From NCBI RefSeq assembly GCF_013618475.1, contig NZ_JABJVN010000001.1:62001-126000 (forward strand): a stretch of 64,000 bases of DNA. The letters are read 5' to 3'. Positions 26,872 through 36,025 of the stretch are shown in pieces; the stretch's first letter is position 1; every line of letters starts with the position of its first letter. The translations under genes were made by a program, and so were the position numbers. This DNA comes from Saccharibacillus deserti (lineage in GTDB: Bacteria > Bacillota > Bacilli > Paenibacillales > Paenibacillaceae). The notes below the pieces were generated by a model that searched no databases, was not told the origin of the DNA, and saw only the letters and a list, made by a program, of their open reading frames with translations.

Positions 26872-29800
26872 ATGGCCGATACGCTGAATTTTAACGACAC
26901 ATTGGATTGTCCCGATTTCGAAGCCTATCCTTACGGGGATTTGGGGCTGACGTTTTCCCCGCAGTACAGCACGTTCAAGGTATGGGTACCGGGGGCGGAG
27001 AAAGTGCGCGTTGCGCTTTACGAAGACGAAGGGCAGTACGACGCGCTAGGCCGGGTGACCGACCATTCGGGCGGGCGCGAACTGACCATGGAAGAAGACG
27101 AATACGGCGTATGGAGTATCGTGGTGCCCGGGGACCTCGAAGGCCATTATTACCTGTATCACATCACGTACAAAATGGGCGAGCAAGCGCACAACCGGTA
27201 CGTGATCGATCCATACGCCAAAGCGGCTTCGGCGAACGGTCAGCGCGGAGCGATCGTCAACATGAAGCGCACCGATCCGGAAGGCTGGGAAAGCGATATC
27301 CGGCCTCCGCTGCGCCATCCGGTCGACTCGGTCATTTACGAGCTGCATGTACGCGATTTTTCGGCTTCCGAAGATGCGAAGATGAATCATTCCGGACAGT
27401 ATCTCGCATTTGCGGAAGCGGGCATCCAGACGAAGGAAGGACGAAAAATCGGCATCGATCATCTGGAGGAGCTGGGCGTCACGCATGTTCATCTGCTGCC
27501 GGTTTACGATTTCTGCACGGTCAACGAGTGCGACGTGACAACGGAATCGTACAACTGGGGTTACGATCCGCAGAATTACAATGTGCCGGAAGGTTCATAC
27601 GCTTCCGACCCGCGCAATCCGGAATCGAGAATACGCGAGCTCAAAAAGCTGGTGCAGTCCCTGCATGCCCGCGGGATCCGGGTCGTGGTGGATGTGGTGT
27701 TCAACCATACGTTTTCGGTGGAAGACGGGCCTTTCGATCCGGTAGTACCGGGGTATTTTTACCGGTTCAACAAGTACGGACAGCTCAGCAACGGCTCGGG
27801 AGTCGGCAATGAACTGGCGACGGAGCGGCCGATGGTGCGCAAATATATCCTCGATTCGCTGCTGTATTGGGCGGAAGAGTATCATCTCGACGGTTTCCGG
27901 TTCGATCTGATGGGGCTGATCGATACCACAACGATGCGAACGATCGCTTCGGTACTGCACGAGAAGATCGATCCGACGATGCTGATCTATGGCGAGCCGT
28001 GGACGGCCCTGGACACTCCGCTGCGTGAACCGACGCTCAAAGGTTCCCAGCAGGGCGGAGGATTCGCCGTATTCAACGATAACTTCCGCAACGCGATCAA
28101 AGGCGACGGCGATGGCTGGGGAACGGGATTTATCAGCGGCGCGCCGGATAAGGAAGGCGAGATCGCCCAGGGAATACGCGGTTCGGTCCACGATTTTGCC
28201 GCGGAACCGGCAGAAAGCGTCAACTATGTGACCGCGCACGACAATTTGATCTTGTGGGACAAACTGGTCAAGTCGCGCGGGCAGTGGGAAGCTGCGGGAC
28301 TGGTCGAGTTTGACAACGGCAAACCCGCATCCGGCGAAGACGCGGCCGATGCCGTAGCGGCGTGCGACCCGTATCGTATCTTGAGCGAAGATCCGCTGGA
28401 ACACGATCTGGTCAAAAGACAGCTGCTCGCTTACGGCCTCGTCCTCACTTCGCAGGGCATTCCGTTTATCAGTGCGGGCGACGAGATGCTGCGCAGCAAA
28501 TTCGGCGATCATAACAGCTATCGCAGTCCGGATGTCGTCAACGCGATCCGCTGGACCAACAAAGACCGATTCCATACGGTTACCGATTATATTCGCGGCC
28601 TGATCGAGCTGAGACGTTCCCACCGGGCATTCCGGCTCAAGACGCGCGGCGATATCGAGAAACATATGGACGTGTTCCGTATGCACGGCGGCGTTGTGGG
28701 CTTTATGCTGAACGATCACGCGGGCGGCGATCTGTGGCGGACCATTGCGGTCGTGCACAACGCTTCGGAGTCGGAACAAACGATCGAACTGCCTGCCCGT
28801 GCGCGCTCATGGAAAATCGTGGTCGATTCGCGCCGCGCCGGAACGCAGGTGCTGGGCGAAGCGTCCGATTTCGTACAGGTGCCCGCCCTGTCGAGCATGG
28901 TGCTCTACGATGAGGAAGACGATTACACGCCCGAGCCTTCGCTGCTGGAATGGGAGAATATGCCGGGTGTCGTACAACCGGGCGAAAAATTGTTCCTGCA
29001 GGCGACCGTACGCGACCAGCGCGGACGCCGGATGCCGGAAGCGGAAGTCTCCTATCATTCTTCCGATCCCGAGAAGATTATCATCCGGCGCGACGGATCG
29101 GCCTGGGCAATCGGAATGGGACGGGCGCTGATTACGGCCGTATGCGGCGACATGCAGAGCAGTACCGCGATTCTGATCGAGCGCCGGACGCTGCATCAGA
29201 TCGGAATCGTCATGGAAGACGAAGTGAGACGTCTGTACGTGGGGCGCAGTCTGAAACTGCGGGCCGAGCCCAAAGACCCGTTCGGCAATCCCATGTCGGC
29301 TTCGCGTCTGGAATGGCGTTCCAGCGACGTAGGGATCGCCACGGTAAATCAAGCAGGCCGGGTTACGGGAGTAAAACCGGGCCGTGCGGTCATCTCGGTA
29401 TTCGGCGATGGCGTACAGGCACAGCTTGCGCTGGAAGTGCGCGATTACGAGCTTCGCCGTCTCATTCTGGAATACGAACGGGACGACCGCGATTATGCGG
29501 GCTGGAACCTATGGATGTGGGGGGCAGCTTTCGGCAGCCGCAGAGTCGACTTTGCCGATATTAAGGGCGATACGGCGTCCGCCTTGTTGGAAGTGGCACC
29601 CGATGCCAACAGCCTGGGCTTTATAGTTCGGCACGAGGAATGGGAGAAGAAAGATATTGCGGCCGACCGGTATATCGACCTCGGAGCGATTACCGGCGAT
29701 TGGATTCGGATCCGGATTCGCAGCGGCGAATTCCGCGTCTCGGCGGAAGCGCTGGATGAAGCCGATATTCCGGCGGAACAGGAGAAGTTTGCCCGGCTGG

Positions 29801-30069
29801 AGCAGGAAGCCGCCGAGCGGGCGGAGTCAAGCTCCGATCCGGCAGTAGATGCCGCGGATCACGGAACGGGACAGGCGGAAGAAGCCGAACTGCCAGGCGA
29901 AGCGGATTCCGGTTCGACGGAAGTTCAGTCCGGGGGATCCGAATCGGAACCGCCGGCGACGGTCGAAGCGGCGGAGAACCGTTCCGGCACGGACAGCGAA
30001 GAACAAGCGGAAGCCGGCGACGGCACCCAGTCGCCGAAAAGCGGCGGGGACTTCGGCGCGGGGATTTGA
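26872..30069 (+). CDS. pulA: Type I pullulanase with C-terminal Ig-like and CBM41-like modules
   Basis: Debranching enzyme hydrolysing alpha-1,6 bonds of pullulan or glycogen; 1065 residues against about 700 for the common intracellular form. Order: CBM48-like region (about 15-115), GH13 catalytic domain with YNWGYDPQNYNVPEG (near 227), VVDVVFNHTF (271), DGFRFDLMG with the nucleophile (340), YGEPW with the acid/base (373) and YVTAHDN (452). Two Big_2-like domains follow (about 690-865), then a CBM41-like domain (from about 865, LILEYERDDRDYAGWNLWMWG) and a Glu/Ser/Gly-rich acidic tail of about 90 residues. No signal peptide is visible. The ATG at 26872 follows AAAGGGGGAACGG; an open frame extends upstream without a comparable site. 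Confidence 0.9.
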   Translation: MADTLNFNDTLDCPDFEAYPYGDLGLTFSPQYSTFKVWVPGAEKVRVALYEDEGQYDALGRVTDHSGGRELTMEEDEYGVWSIVVPGDLEGHYYLYHITYKMGEQAHNRYVIDPYAKAASANGQRGAIVNMKRTDPEGWESDIRPPLRHPVDSVIYELHVRDFSASEDAKMNHSGQYLAFAEAGIQTKEGRKIGIDHLEELGVTHVHLLPVYDFCTVNECDVTTESYNWGYDPQNYNVPEGSYASDPRNPESRIRELKKLVQSLHARGIRVVVDVVFNHTFSVEDGPFDPVVPGYFYRFNKYGQLSNGSGVGNELATERPMVRKYILDSLLYWAEEYHLDGFRFDLMGLIDTTTMRTIASVLHEKIDPTMLIYGEPWTALDTPLREPTLKGSQQGGGFAVFNDNFRNAIKGDGDGWGTGFISGAPDKEGEIAQGIRGSVHDFAAEPAESVNYVTAHDNLILWDKLVKSRGQWEAAGLVEFDNGKPASGEDAADAVAACDPYRILSEDPLEHDLVKRQLLAYGLVLTSQGIPFISAGDEMLRSKFGDHNSYRSPDVVNAIRWTNKDRFHTVTDYIRGLIELRRSHRAFRLKTRGDIEKHMDVFRMHGGVVGFMLNDHAGGDLWRTIAVVHNASESEQTIELPARARSWKIVVDSRRAGTQVLGEASDFVQVPALSSMVLYDEEDDYTPEPSLLEWENMPGVVQPGEKLFLQATVRDQRGRRMPEAEVSYHSSDPEKIIIRRDGSAWAIGMGRALITAVCGDMQSSTAILIERRTLHQIGIVMEDEVRRLYVGRSLKLRAEPKDPFGNPMSASRLEWRSSDVGIATVNQAGRVTGVKPGRAVISVFGDGVQAQLALEVRDYELRRLILEYERDDRDYAGWNLWMWGAAFGSRRVDFADIKGDTASALLEVAPDANSLGFIVRHEEWEKKDIAADRYIDLGAITGDWIRIRIRSGEFRVSAEALDEADIPAEQEKFARLEQEAAERAESSSDPAVDAADHGTGQAEEAELPGEADSGSTEVQSGGSESEPPATVEAAENRSGTDSEEQAEAGDGTQSPKSGGDFGAGI

Positions 30070-30091
30070 ACACCCGATAGGCCATAGACGA

Positions 30092-30134
30092 CAAACAAAG
30101 AACCTTCGGCTGCTCGCCGAAGGTTCTTTGTTTG
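30092..30134. terminator. Bidirectional terminator after the pullulanase gene
   Basis: CAAACAAAGAACCTTCGGC and its exact complement form a 19-bp perfect stem around a 5-base loop, serving convergent genes on both sides. Confidence 0.92.
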
Positions 30135-30194
30135 CGTTCATGCCGATTCCGGCCGATCCTATTCGCCGGACCCCGGCAGTCGGACGCCGTTCGC

Positions 30195-31289
30195 TCAGTT
30201 CTCCGATCCGTCCAGGTACACGGCTCTGCCCGTTCGTGCCGATTCGTAGATCGCTTCGAGAATCTCGGACACAACGCAAGCCTGCTCGGGCGTAACGGTA
30301 GGCGTCAGATCCTGTTCGATCGCTTCAATCCAGCGGAACATTTCAAGATCGGAATCGCTCTCGGCTTTGCCTTCGTAGAACGCTACGCCGCCGGAAGACA
30401 GATCGACTTCCTTGGTGTACAAGCGGCCGAACTCCTCGCCGTTGATCCGCAGGCCGTTCTTCATATCCGCGCCGCCTTCGCTGCCGCTCAGGCTGCATTT
30501 GGATTCGTCCACGTCAAGCGAATTCAGGGCCCAGCTGGATTCCAGCACGACCGTTGCTCCGTTTTCCATCACGACCATGCCAAAAGCCGAATCTTCGACC
30601 TTGAATTTCTCGGGATCCCAAGGGCCCCAGGCATTGGCGGCATTCTCTCGCTGGGACAGCTCGTGGTATTTGGTGCCGAGCACTACTTTGGGTTTGTAGT
30701 TGTCCATCATCCACAGCGTGAGATCCAGCGCATGGGTGCCGATATCGATCAGCGGACCTCCGCCCTGCTTGTCTTCGTCGAGAAATACGCCCCAGGTCGG
30801 TACCGCTCTGCGGCGGATCGCATGGGCCTTGGCATAATAGATATGGCCCAGCGTTCCGGCTTCGCAGACTTTTTTGAGATGCTGGCTGTCCGGACGGAAA
30901 CGGTTGTTGTAGCCGATCGTCAGCTTTTTGCCGCTGCGCTCCGCCGCTTGTACCATTTGACGCGCTTCCGCTGCCGTTTTGGCCATCGGCTTCTCGCACA
31001 TCACGTGCTTGCCCGACTCCAGCGCGGCGATCGAGATCCGTGCATGCGATTCGTTTGGCGTCAAGACGTGAATAATATCGATCGTAACGTCCCGCAGCAG
31101 CTCGGTATAGTCGGTGTAGACTTTGGCTCCTTCGGTGCCGTATCGGGCTGCGGCTTCTTCCGCCCGTTCCGGTACCACATCGCAGAAAGCGACCAATTCG
31201 ACGTTGCCCAGCCTGCTCAGACTCGGCAGATGTTTGCCGTTTGCGATACCGCCGCAGCCGACGATACCGATTTTATACGTTTGGCTCAT
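30195..31289 (-). CDS. Gfo/Idh/MocA-family oxidoreductase
   Basis: The 364-residue NAD(P)-dependent sugar or inositol-type dehydrogenase has an N-terminal Rossmann motif GIVGCGGIANGKHLPSL, the catalytic lysine in MCEKPMAKTA (EKP motif, near residue 97) and DIGTHALDLTLWMMD in the C-terminal substrate domain. Substrate unknown. It is the last gene of a three-gene minus-strand operon. Its start lies inside the AraC gene 3' end with a 17-base overlap, so the regulator and enzyme are linked. Confidence 0.9.
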   Translation of the reverse strand: MSQTYKIGIVGCGGIANGKHLPSLSRLGNVELVAFCDVVPERAEEAAARYGTEGAKVYTDYTELLRDVTIDIIHVLTPNESHARISIAALESGKHVMCEKPMAKTAAEARQMVQAAERSGKKLTIGYNNRFRPDSQHLKKVCEAGTLGHIYYAKAHAIRRRAVPTWGVFLDEDKQGGGPLIDIGTHALDLTLWMMDNYKPKVVLGTKYHELSQRENAANAWGPWDPEKFKVEDSAFGMVVMENGATVVLESSWALNSLDVDESKCSLSGSEGGADMKNGLRINGEEFGRLYTKEVDLSSGGVAFYEGKAESDSDLEMFRWIEAIEQDLTPTVTPEQACVVSEILEAIYESARTGRAVYLDGSEN

Positions 31290-32289
31290 GATGATTCACC
31301 TCGTTTGGGATATGGGAAAACGACTCGGGCGGCGTTTCGGCGGGATGCCGATGCAGCTCGGACCGCTTGGCTTTTCGGTACACGGAAGGAGAGAGCCCCA
31401 TCCGTTTGCGAAAAACGGTATGCAGATAAGCGGCGGTCGAAAAACCTTCCAGTTCCGCGATCCGCTCGATAGACAAGCTGCCGTTCCGCAGTCTGTCGCA
31501 TACGGCCAGCAGCCGGATATCTTCCAGCACCCGGCTGAACGGCCGGTCGGGATCGACGCCCCGGAAAATGCGCTGAAGCTGCCTTGGACTCAGATCAAGC
31601 TTCTCCGCGACGTCTTCCAGCCGGAGACCCGATGTATAATTGGCTTCCATATAACGCACGGCGTAGTCGTAGCGGTACGCGGCCATATCGCGGCTGGGCG
31701 CTTCGGTGCCGACATCGCCGGAATCGTACGCCTGGATCGTTTTGAGCAGAATAGCGATGACCTGCATACGGATCGCGGTATAGTAGCCGATCCGTTTGGT
31801 CTCGCACGCTTCATACGCTTCCAAAAAACACGGCATCGCTCCGTGGCTGTCCGGTGCGGGACGAATCGGCAGCACGTTCAGCTTCTGCATACAATCTTCG
31901 GCTTCGGCCGCTTCCCAGGGGTCGGCCGCCGGATTGAACTTGGGGACGATGTCGAGATGCAAACACAGCTCTTCCATGGCCCGATGGGGATCGGCTTCCT
32001 GGTAATGCATCACACCCGGCCCCGTCAGATACAGCAGACCTTCCGACAGCGAGTAGGGCTGACCGTCCAGAATGACCCGGCCCGCGCCGCGCGGGATAAA
32101 ATGAAATTCGTAAGTCGAATGGTTATGGAAATTGATGATGCGTCCGGGCTCGAACGAGGTGAGGTGGAAACGGAGCACTCGAATCTCGTAATGGCCCCAA
32201 TTTACCGCAATCTCAAGCCGCTCCAGAATATCCCCTTTGTCGAACATGGTCTCATAAGGAAAAGCAGTGCGTACAAAACGTCCCGTCAT
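31273..32289 (-). CDS. AraC-family transcriptional regulator
   Basis: The 338-residue protein has an N-terminal cupin domain (about 45-130; INFHNHSTYEFHFIPRG) and a C-terminal double helix-turn-helix (about 235-330; LRLEDVAEKLDLSPRQLQRIF and LSIERIAELEGFSTAAYLHTVF). Its ATG immediately follows the TAA of the upstream oxidoreductase gene (TAAATG) and its 3' end overlaps the next, so it is embedded in an operon of two Gfo/Idh enzymes that it probably controls. The ligand is unknown. An alternative start at residue 15 is possible. Confidence 0.88.
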   Translation of the reverse strand: MTGRFVRTAFPYETMFDKGDILERLEIAVNWGHYEIRVLRFHLTSFEPGRIINFHNHSTYEFHFIPRGAGRVILDGQPYSLSEGLLYLTGPGVMHYQEADPHRAMEELCLHLDIVPKFNPAADPWEAAEAEDCMQKLNVLPIRPAPDSHGAMPCFLEAYEACETKRIGYYTAIRMQVIAILLKTIQAYDSGDVGTEAPSRDMAAYRYDYAVRYMEANYTSGLRLEDVAEKLDLSPRQLQRIFRGVDPDRPFSRVLEDIRLLAVCDRLRNGSLSIERIAELEGFSTAAYLHTVFRKRMGLSPSVYRKAKRSELHRHPAETPPESFSHIPNEVNHHEPNV

Positions 32290-33291
32290 TTAGGCATTCA
32301 GCTCCCGCGGCGAAATCGCTTGGCCTTCCCGTGCCGAGCGGTTGGCCGCTTCCATCAGACGGGTGAGTTCGATCGCCGCCGCCACATTCTCCGAAGCCGT
32401 TGTTCCTTCCTGAATATGGCGGACCCACTGTTCGAAAGCGCTCTCCCGGTTCTCCGGCAAAGATTGTTCGGTCCATTCGGAAGCGGAAGTATCCCGTTTG
32501 GACCGAAGCAGCAGTTTGTTCTCCGGCGTCCCGTAGAGAAGAGTGCCTTCCGTACCGTGGACTTCGACGGCGAAAGGCGAATGGGCATTGACGAATCCCG
32601 CTTCCACCGAAGCGATCGCTCCCGATGCCGTCGACAGTGTCGCCTGGGCATTGTCTTCGACTTCCCGGCCGGTCACGTAACCGAAAGTCGCGCTCACACC
32701 GGTAACCGGTTCTCCGAGGAACAGGGCGGACAGATACATCGGATGACAGCCCAGATCGATCAAGGCGCCCCCGCCGCACTGCTCCGCGCTATAGAAATGT
32801 TCCGGCAGCCAGCCGGCCAGCGCTCCGTCGTGCGACAATCGGGCCCGGACATAGGTGATGCGGCCGAGCCGTCCACTCTTTAGGATGTCCTGGATCGCAA
32901 GCGTATAGCCTTCGTTCAGACGAGGCAGCGAAACGGTCAGTTTGACGCCTGCGCGGTCGACTTCTTCGACGATCTCCGAGACGTCCGCCGCAGTCGCCGC
33001 AATGACTTTTTCCGTAAAAATATGCTTGCCCGCACGGGCTGCTTCGACCATGACTTCCTTGTGCCGGTAGGTCGGCGCATCCACGATGATTGCGTCGACA
33101 AGGCCGGAACCCAGCATGCCGCCGAGTGTTTCGTAATAAGGAACCCCGAGCTTTTCGGCCGCTTCCCGGCCCCGATCCGGAATTTCGTCCCATACGGCCG
33201 TAATCGCCGTGTCGGGATGGCTCTGCGCCTGAGCGATATAATCCCAAGCGTGCACATGCCACAGACTTGCTTTGCCTACACGAATCGTCAA
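32290..33291 (-). CDS. Gfo/Idh/MocA-family oxidoreductase, atypical nucleotide loop
   Basis: The 333-residue protein is the first gene of the operon. It starts at TTG with AGGAGGA about 7 bases upstream. The fold is recognised from the EK motif in FTEKVIAATAAD (near residue 93), YSAEQCGGGALIDLGCHPMY (near 175) and the overall length. The first beta-strand lacks the usual GxGxxG and reads GKASLWHVHAWDY, a variant seen in some members. With the second dehydrogenase it may run an oxidation/reduction pair on a sugar or polyol; substrate not deducible. Confidence 0.85.
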   Translation of the reverse strand: MTIRVGKASLWHVHAWDYIAQAQSHPDTAITAVWDEIPDRGREAAEKLGVPYYETLGGMLGSGLVDAIIVDAPTYRHKEVMVEAARAGKHIFTEKVIAATAADVSEIVEEVDRAGVKLTVSLPRLNEGYTLAIQDILKSGRLGRITYVRARLSHDGALAGWLPEHFYSAEQCGGGALIDLGCHPMYLSALFLGEPVTGVSATFGYVTGREVEDNAQATLSTASGAIASVEAGFVNAHSPFAVEVHGTEGTLLYGTPENKLLLRSKRDTSASEWTEQSLPENRESAFEQWVRHIQEGTTASENVAAAIELTRLMEAANRSAREGQAISPRELNA

Positions 33292-33551
33292 TGAATCGTC
33301 CTCCTGTCGCCCTATCTAAAATTCTGACATTTCCCTACTTAAAATAGCATACGCTCTTTCCGAATTCACTAAAACCATACGACATTTAACATTCAATATT
33401 GCGACATCTATTTGAGAGAGAGCGATCCCGTCCCGCGATTTGCGAGTGCGTTGTTTAGGCGGGGCGGTTTCCGGTTATCCCCTAAAGGAAGGGAGCTGCC
33501 GGGCAGTGCGGAAGCCGTCAGCGGCAGTTTAGAGCCAAAAGGAGGAAAGCC

Positions 33552-35354
33552 ATGGAACGGGAACACGATACGCGGGTCGGGCAGCAAAGCGGATCCGCCG
33601 ATTATTGGAAAGAAGGCGTGCTGTACCAGCTGTATCCGCCAAGCTTCAAAGACAGCGACGGCGACGGTTGGGGCGATATCGGCGGCATGCTGGAAAAAGT
33701 GGACTATCTGGCCGAACTCGGCGTCAGCGCCGTCTGGATCGGTCCGGTATGCGATTCGCCGATGGAAGATAACGGTTACGATATTCGCGATTACTATAAG
33801 ATTCACGACGCGTACGGGACGATGGAGCAGATGGAAGAACTGATCGCCAAACTGCACGAGCGCGACATCCGGCTGATCATGGACATGGTCATCAACCATA
33901 CGTCGGACGAACATCCGTGGTTCGAGGCATCCCGGTCGTCCAAAGACAATCCGTACCGCGATTATTACATCTGGAAGCCGCCGGGCGAAGACGGAGGACC
34001 TCCCAACAACTGGCGGTCTTTTTCGGAAGAATCGGCCTGGGAATTCGATGAAGCGACCGGCGAATACTACTTGCACATTTTCGATAAAAAACAGCCCGAT
34101 CTGAATTGGCAGAATGAAGCGATGCGGCGGGATCTGTACAAAATGATCACGTTCTGGCTGGACAAAGGGGTGGACGGGTTCCGTCTGGATGCGATCAACA
34201 TGATTTCCAAAGATCCGTCGTTCCCGAACGCGCCGGAGGAAGCCCGTCATCCGAGAGGCCAGCAGTTTTACAAAAACGGCCCGGGCATTCACGAACTGCT
34301 GCGCGAGCTGAACGAGGAAACGTTCGGCCGTTACCCGGGCACGCTGACACTGGGCGAAGCGCCTACCGTCACGATGGACGAAGTAGTCCGGTATACCGCT
34401 CCCGAGCGGCGCGAGATGGATATGGTGCTGCAGATGGAATTGATCCGGCTGGGCAAAGACTTCGGCGATCCGTGGAAAACCGACCCCGATTGGTCGCCCG
34501 TTACGCTCAAGGAAAGCGTCGTGCGCTGGTACAAAGAGGTCTTTGGCCGGGGCGCCTACGCGACCTATCTGAATACGCACGATCATCCGCGCATGATCGG
34601 AACCCTGTTCGGCAGGGGGGCGGGCCGTGGTTCCGGCCAAACCGACACGGACTTGAACGAAGCGGCGGCCAAAGCGATCGGAACGTTTCTGCATACGCTG
34701 CCGGGAACTCCGCTCGTTTATCAGGGCGAAGAACTGGGCATGCCCAATGCCGATTACCGGTCGCCAGGCGATTATCGGGACAAAGCGACGGCTGCCGCCT
34801 ACAAGCGCCTTACCGCGCAGGGCATGGAGCCGGAACAAGCCCTTGCCGGTCTGCATGCGCGAAGCCGGGACGGCGCCCGTTCGCCCATTCGCTGGACCAA
34901 CGAAGCGCAGGGCGGGTTTACCACCGGCACGCCGTGGATTCCGCTGGCGCCGGAAGGAAACGAGGCGAATGCGGAAGACCAGCGCAGCGACCGGAATTCG
35001 GTCTTCCACCACTACCGCCGGCTGATCGAACTTCGCAAGCAGTCTCCCGTCCCGGCACATGGAGATCTTACGATGCTGCCGCTGGAGGACGAGTGGATGT
35101 TCTTCTACATCCGCGAAGCGCAGGGCGAGCGCTGGATGATCTTGGTCAATTTCTCGCATGAAGCCCGGGAATGTTCCGTCAACGGCGAATGGGCAAGGTT
35201 GGCCGAAACGGGCGAGCTGCTGCTCGGCAGTGCGCCGGCGCATGCCGGAACTTCGGGGGCCGGCGCACCGTTCCGGCTGGTGCAAGGAGAGTACAAGCTG
35301 CATCTGCTGCCGTACCAATCCGCCGTGTACCGTCTTGCGTCGGCAGGCGAATAG
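33552..35354 (+). CDS. GH13 alpha-glucosidase (oligo-1,6-glucosidase-like)
   Basis: The 600-residue cytoplasmic enzyme of the GH13 alpha-glucosidase group is probably active on isomalto- or malto-oligosaccharides. Conserved regions in order: DMVINHTSDEHPWF (near 110), GVDGFRLDAIN with the nucleophile (near 208), LGEAPT with the acid/base (near 267) and NTHDHPR (near 341). The N-terminus YQLYPPSFKDSDGDGWGDI departs slightly from the usual YPRSFxDSNGDG. There is no signal peptide. GGAGGAAAG lies before the ATG. Single gene ended by a strong terminator; no transporter is adjacent. Confidence 0.92.
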   Translation: MEREHDTRVGQQSGSADYWKEGVLYQLYPPSFKDSDGDGWGDIGGMLEKVDYLAELGVSAVWIGPVCDSPMEDNGYDIRDYYKIHDAYGTMEQMEELIAKLHERDIRLIMDMVINHTSDEHPWFEASRSSKDNPYRDYYIWKPPGEDGGPPNNWRSFSEESAWEFDEATGEYYLHIFDKKQPDLNWQNEAMRRDLYKMITFWLDKGVDGFRLDAINMISKDPSFPNAPEEARHPRGQQFYKNGPGIHELLRELNEETFGRYPGTLTLGEAPTVTMDEVVRYTAPERREMDMVLQMELIRLGKDFGDPWKTDPDWSPVTLKESVVRWYKEVFGRGAYATYLNTHDHPRMIGTLFGRGAGRGSGQTDTDLNEAAAKAIGTFLHTLPGTPLVYQGEELGMPNADYRSPGDYRDKATAAAYKRLTAQGMEPEQALAGLHARSRDGARSPIRWTNEAQGGFTTGTPWIPLAPEGNEANAEDQRSDRNSVFHHYRRLIELRKQSPVPAHGDLTMLPLEDEWMFFYIREAQGERWMILVNFSHEARECSVNGEWARLAETGELLLGSAPAHAGTSGAGAPFRLVQGEYKLHLLPYQSAVYRLASAGE

Positions 35355-35405
35355 GAATCGGCGGAGTTTCCGTCAAGCTCTGCCGTTCTCGGGAAAATGA
35401 ACATC

Positions 35406-35440
35406 AAAAAAGCGGTTCCCGTCAAAGGGAACCGCTTTTT
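35406..35440. terminator. Bidirectional terminator between GH13 and DUF1540 genes
   Basis: AAAAAGCGGTTCCC and GGGAACCGCTTTTT form a perfect 14-bp stem with A and T flanks, between convergent genes. Confidence 0.92.
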
Positions 35441-35487
35441 GGTGTATCCGATTTTCATAGCCGCCCGGCTTCAAAACGAGGTTTGAA

Positions 35488-35625
35488 TCAAGCTTCCTGT
35501 TTTTCTTCGAAAGTCGTGCATTCCGCCGTATGGTCGGGAGCGAAGATCACTTCGATCTTGTCGGCCGTGCAGCTGTTGGCTTCCCAGTTGGTGCAATCCG
35601 AAACTTGGCATTGGATATCAGACAT
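35488..35625 (-). CDS. Small Cys-containing DUF1540 protein
   Basis: A 45-residue protein with four cysteines (residues 6, 11, 19 and 36) in the DUF1540 pattern: CQVSDCTNWEANSCTADKIE followed by a C-terminal TAECTTFEE. GGAGG lies 8 bases before the ATG and a promoter (35723-35696) precedes it, so it is a genuine short gene. The cysteines suggest metal binding, but the family function is unknown. It is divergent from an SDR gene, and three Fur-like boxes lie in the shared region. Confidence 0.88.
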   Translation of the reverse strand: MSDIQCQVSDCTNWEANSCTADKIEVIFAPDHTAECTTFEEKQEA

Positions 35626-35695
35626 ATTAAAAACCTCCGTGTGCATTGGATTTTTGCTGCGGACTGACCGTCATGGCAACAAAACTTATAAATCC

Positions 35696-35728
35696 AATAT
35701 AACACAAATAAGCGGGTTCGCAACCCGC
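35696..35728 (-). promoter_or_regulatory. Promoter of the DUF1540 gene with overlapping palindrome
   Basis: On the minus strand TTGCGA (35723-35718), 16 bases and TATATT (35701-35696) form a good promoter about 70 bases before the start. The -35 is inside a perfect palindrome, GCGGGTT-CGC-AACCCGC (35712-35728), which could be an operator or a small hairpin. Confidence 0.6.
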
Positions 35729-35786
35729 GTTTTAAGAAAAATATGAATATTCGGGACTGAAATCGAACGAAATGTTCGGAAATGGT

Positions 35787-35847
35787 GAGGATGATTTTCA
35801 TTGTCGAGATAATGAGATTCACTCTCTGGAGAATGAGACTCACTCTC
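35787..35847. promoter_or_regulatory. Three phased Fur-like operator boxes
   Basis: Three 19-base imperfect palindromes at 35787-35805, 35808-35826 and 35829-35847 match the Fur box GATAATGATAATCATTATC at 15, 15 and 14 of 19 positions. They read GAGGATGATTTTCATTGTC, GATAATGAGATTCACTCTC and GAGAATGAGACTCACTCTC. Their starts are exactly 21 bases apart, two turns of DNA, so bound dimers would face the same side. They lie between the DUF1540 and SDR genes. The bound protein (Fur, Zur, PerR or other) is inference. Confidence 0.6.
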
Positions 35848-36025
35848 AGGATATACCCAATTTATCATATCATCAGCGAAGATTCAACCGAAACCGTAAA
35901 ATTTTGAAAACATTTTCGGTCTGGGCTTTTCAAAGCGGTTTCACGGAAAAGAGGAAAGGTTACCCAATAAATGACACAAACAAATCCACGCGTCATCATT
36001 CACAGCGACAGGGAGGAAATAGATC

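Noticed and set aside
35764-35778. CGAACGAAATGTTCG considered as a LexA (DinR) box
   Set aside because: The spacer between GAAC and GTTC is five bases, whereas the Bacillus-type LexA box has four; no SOS gene is adjacent.
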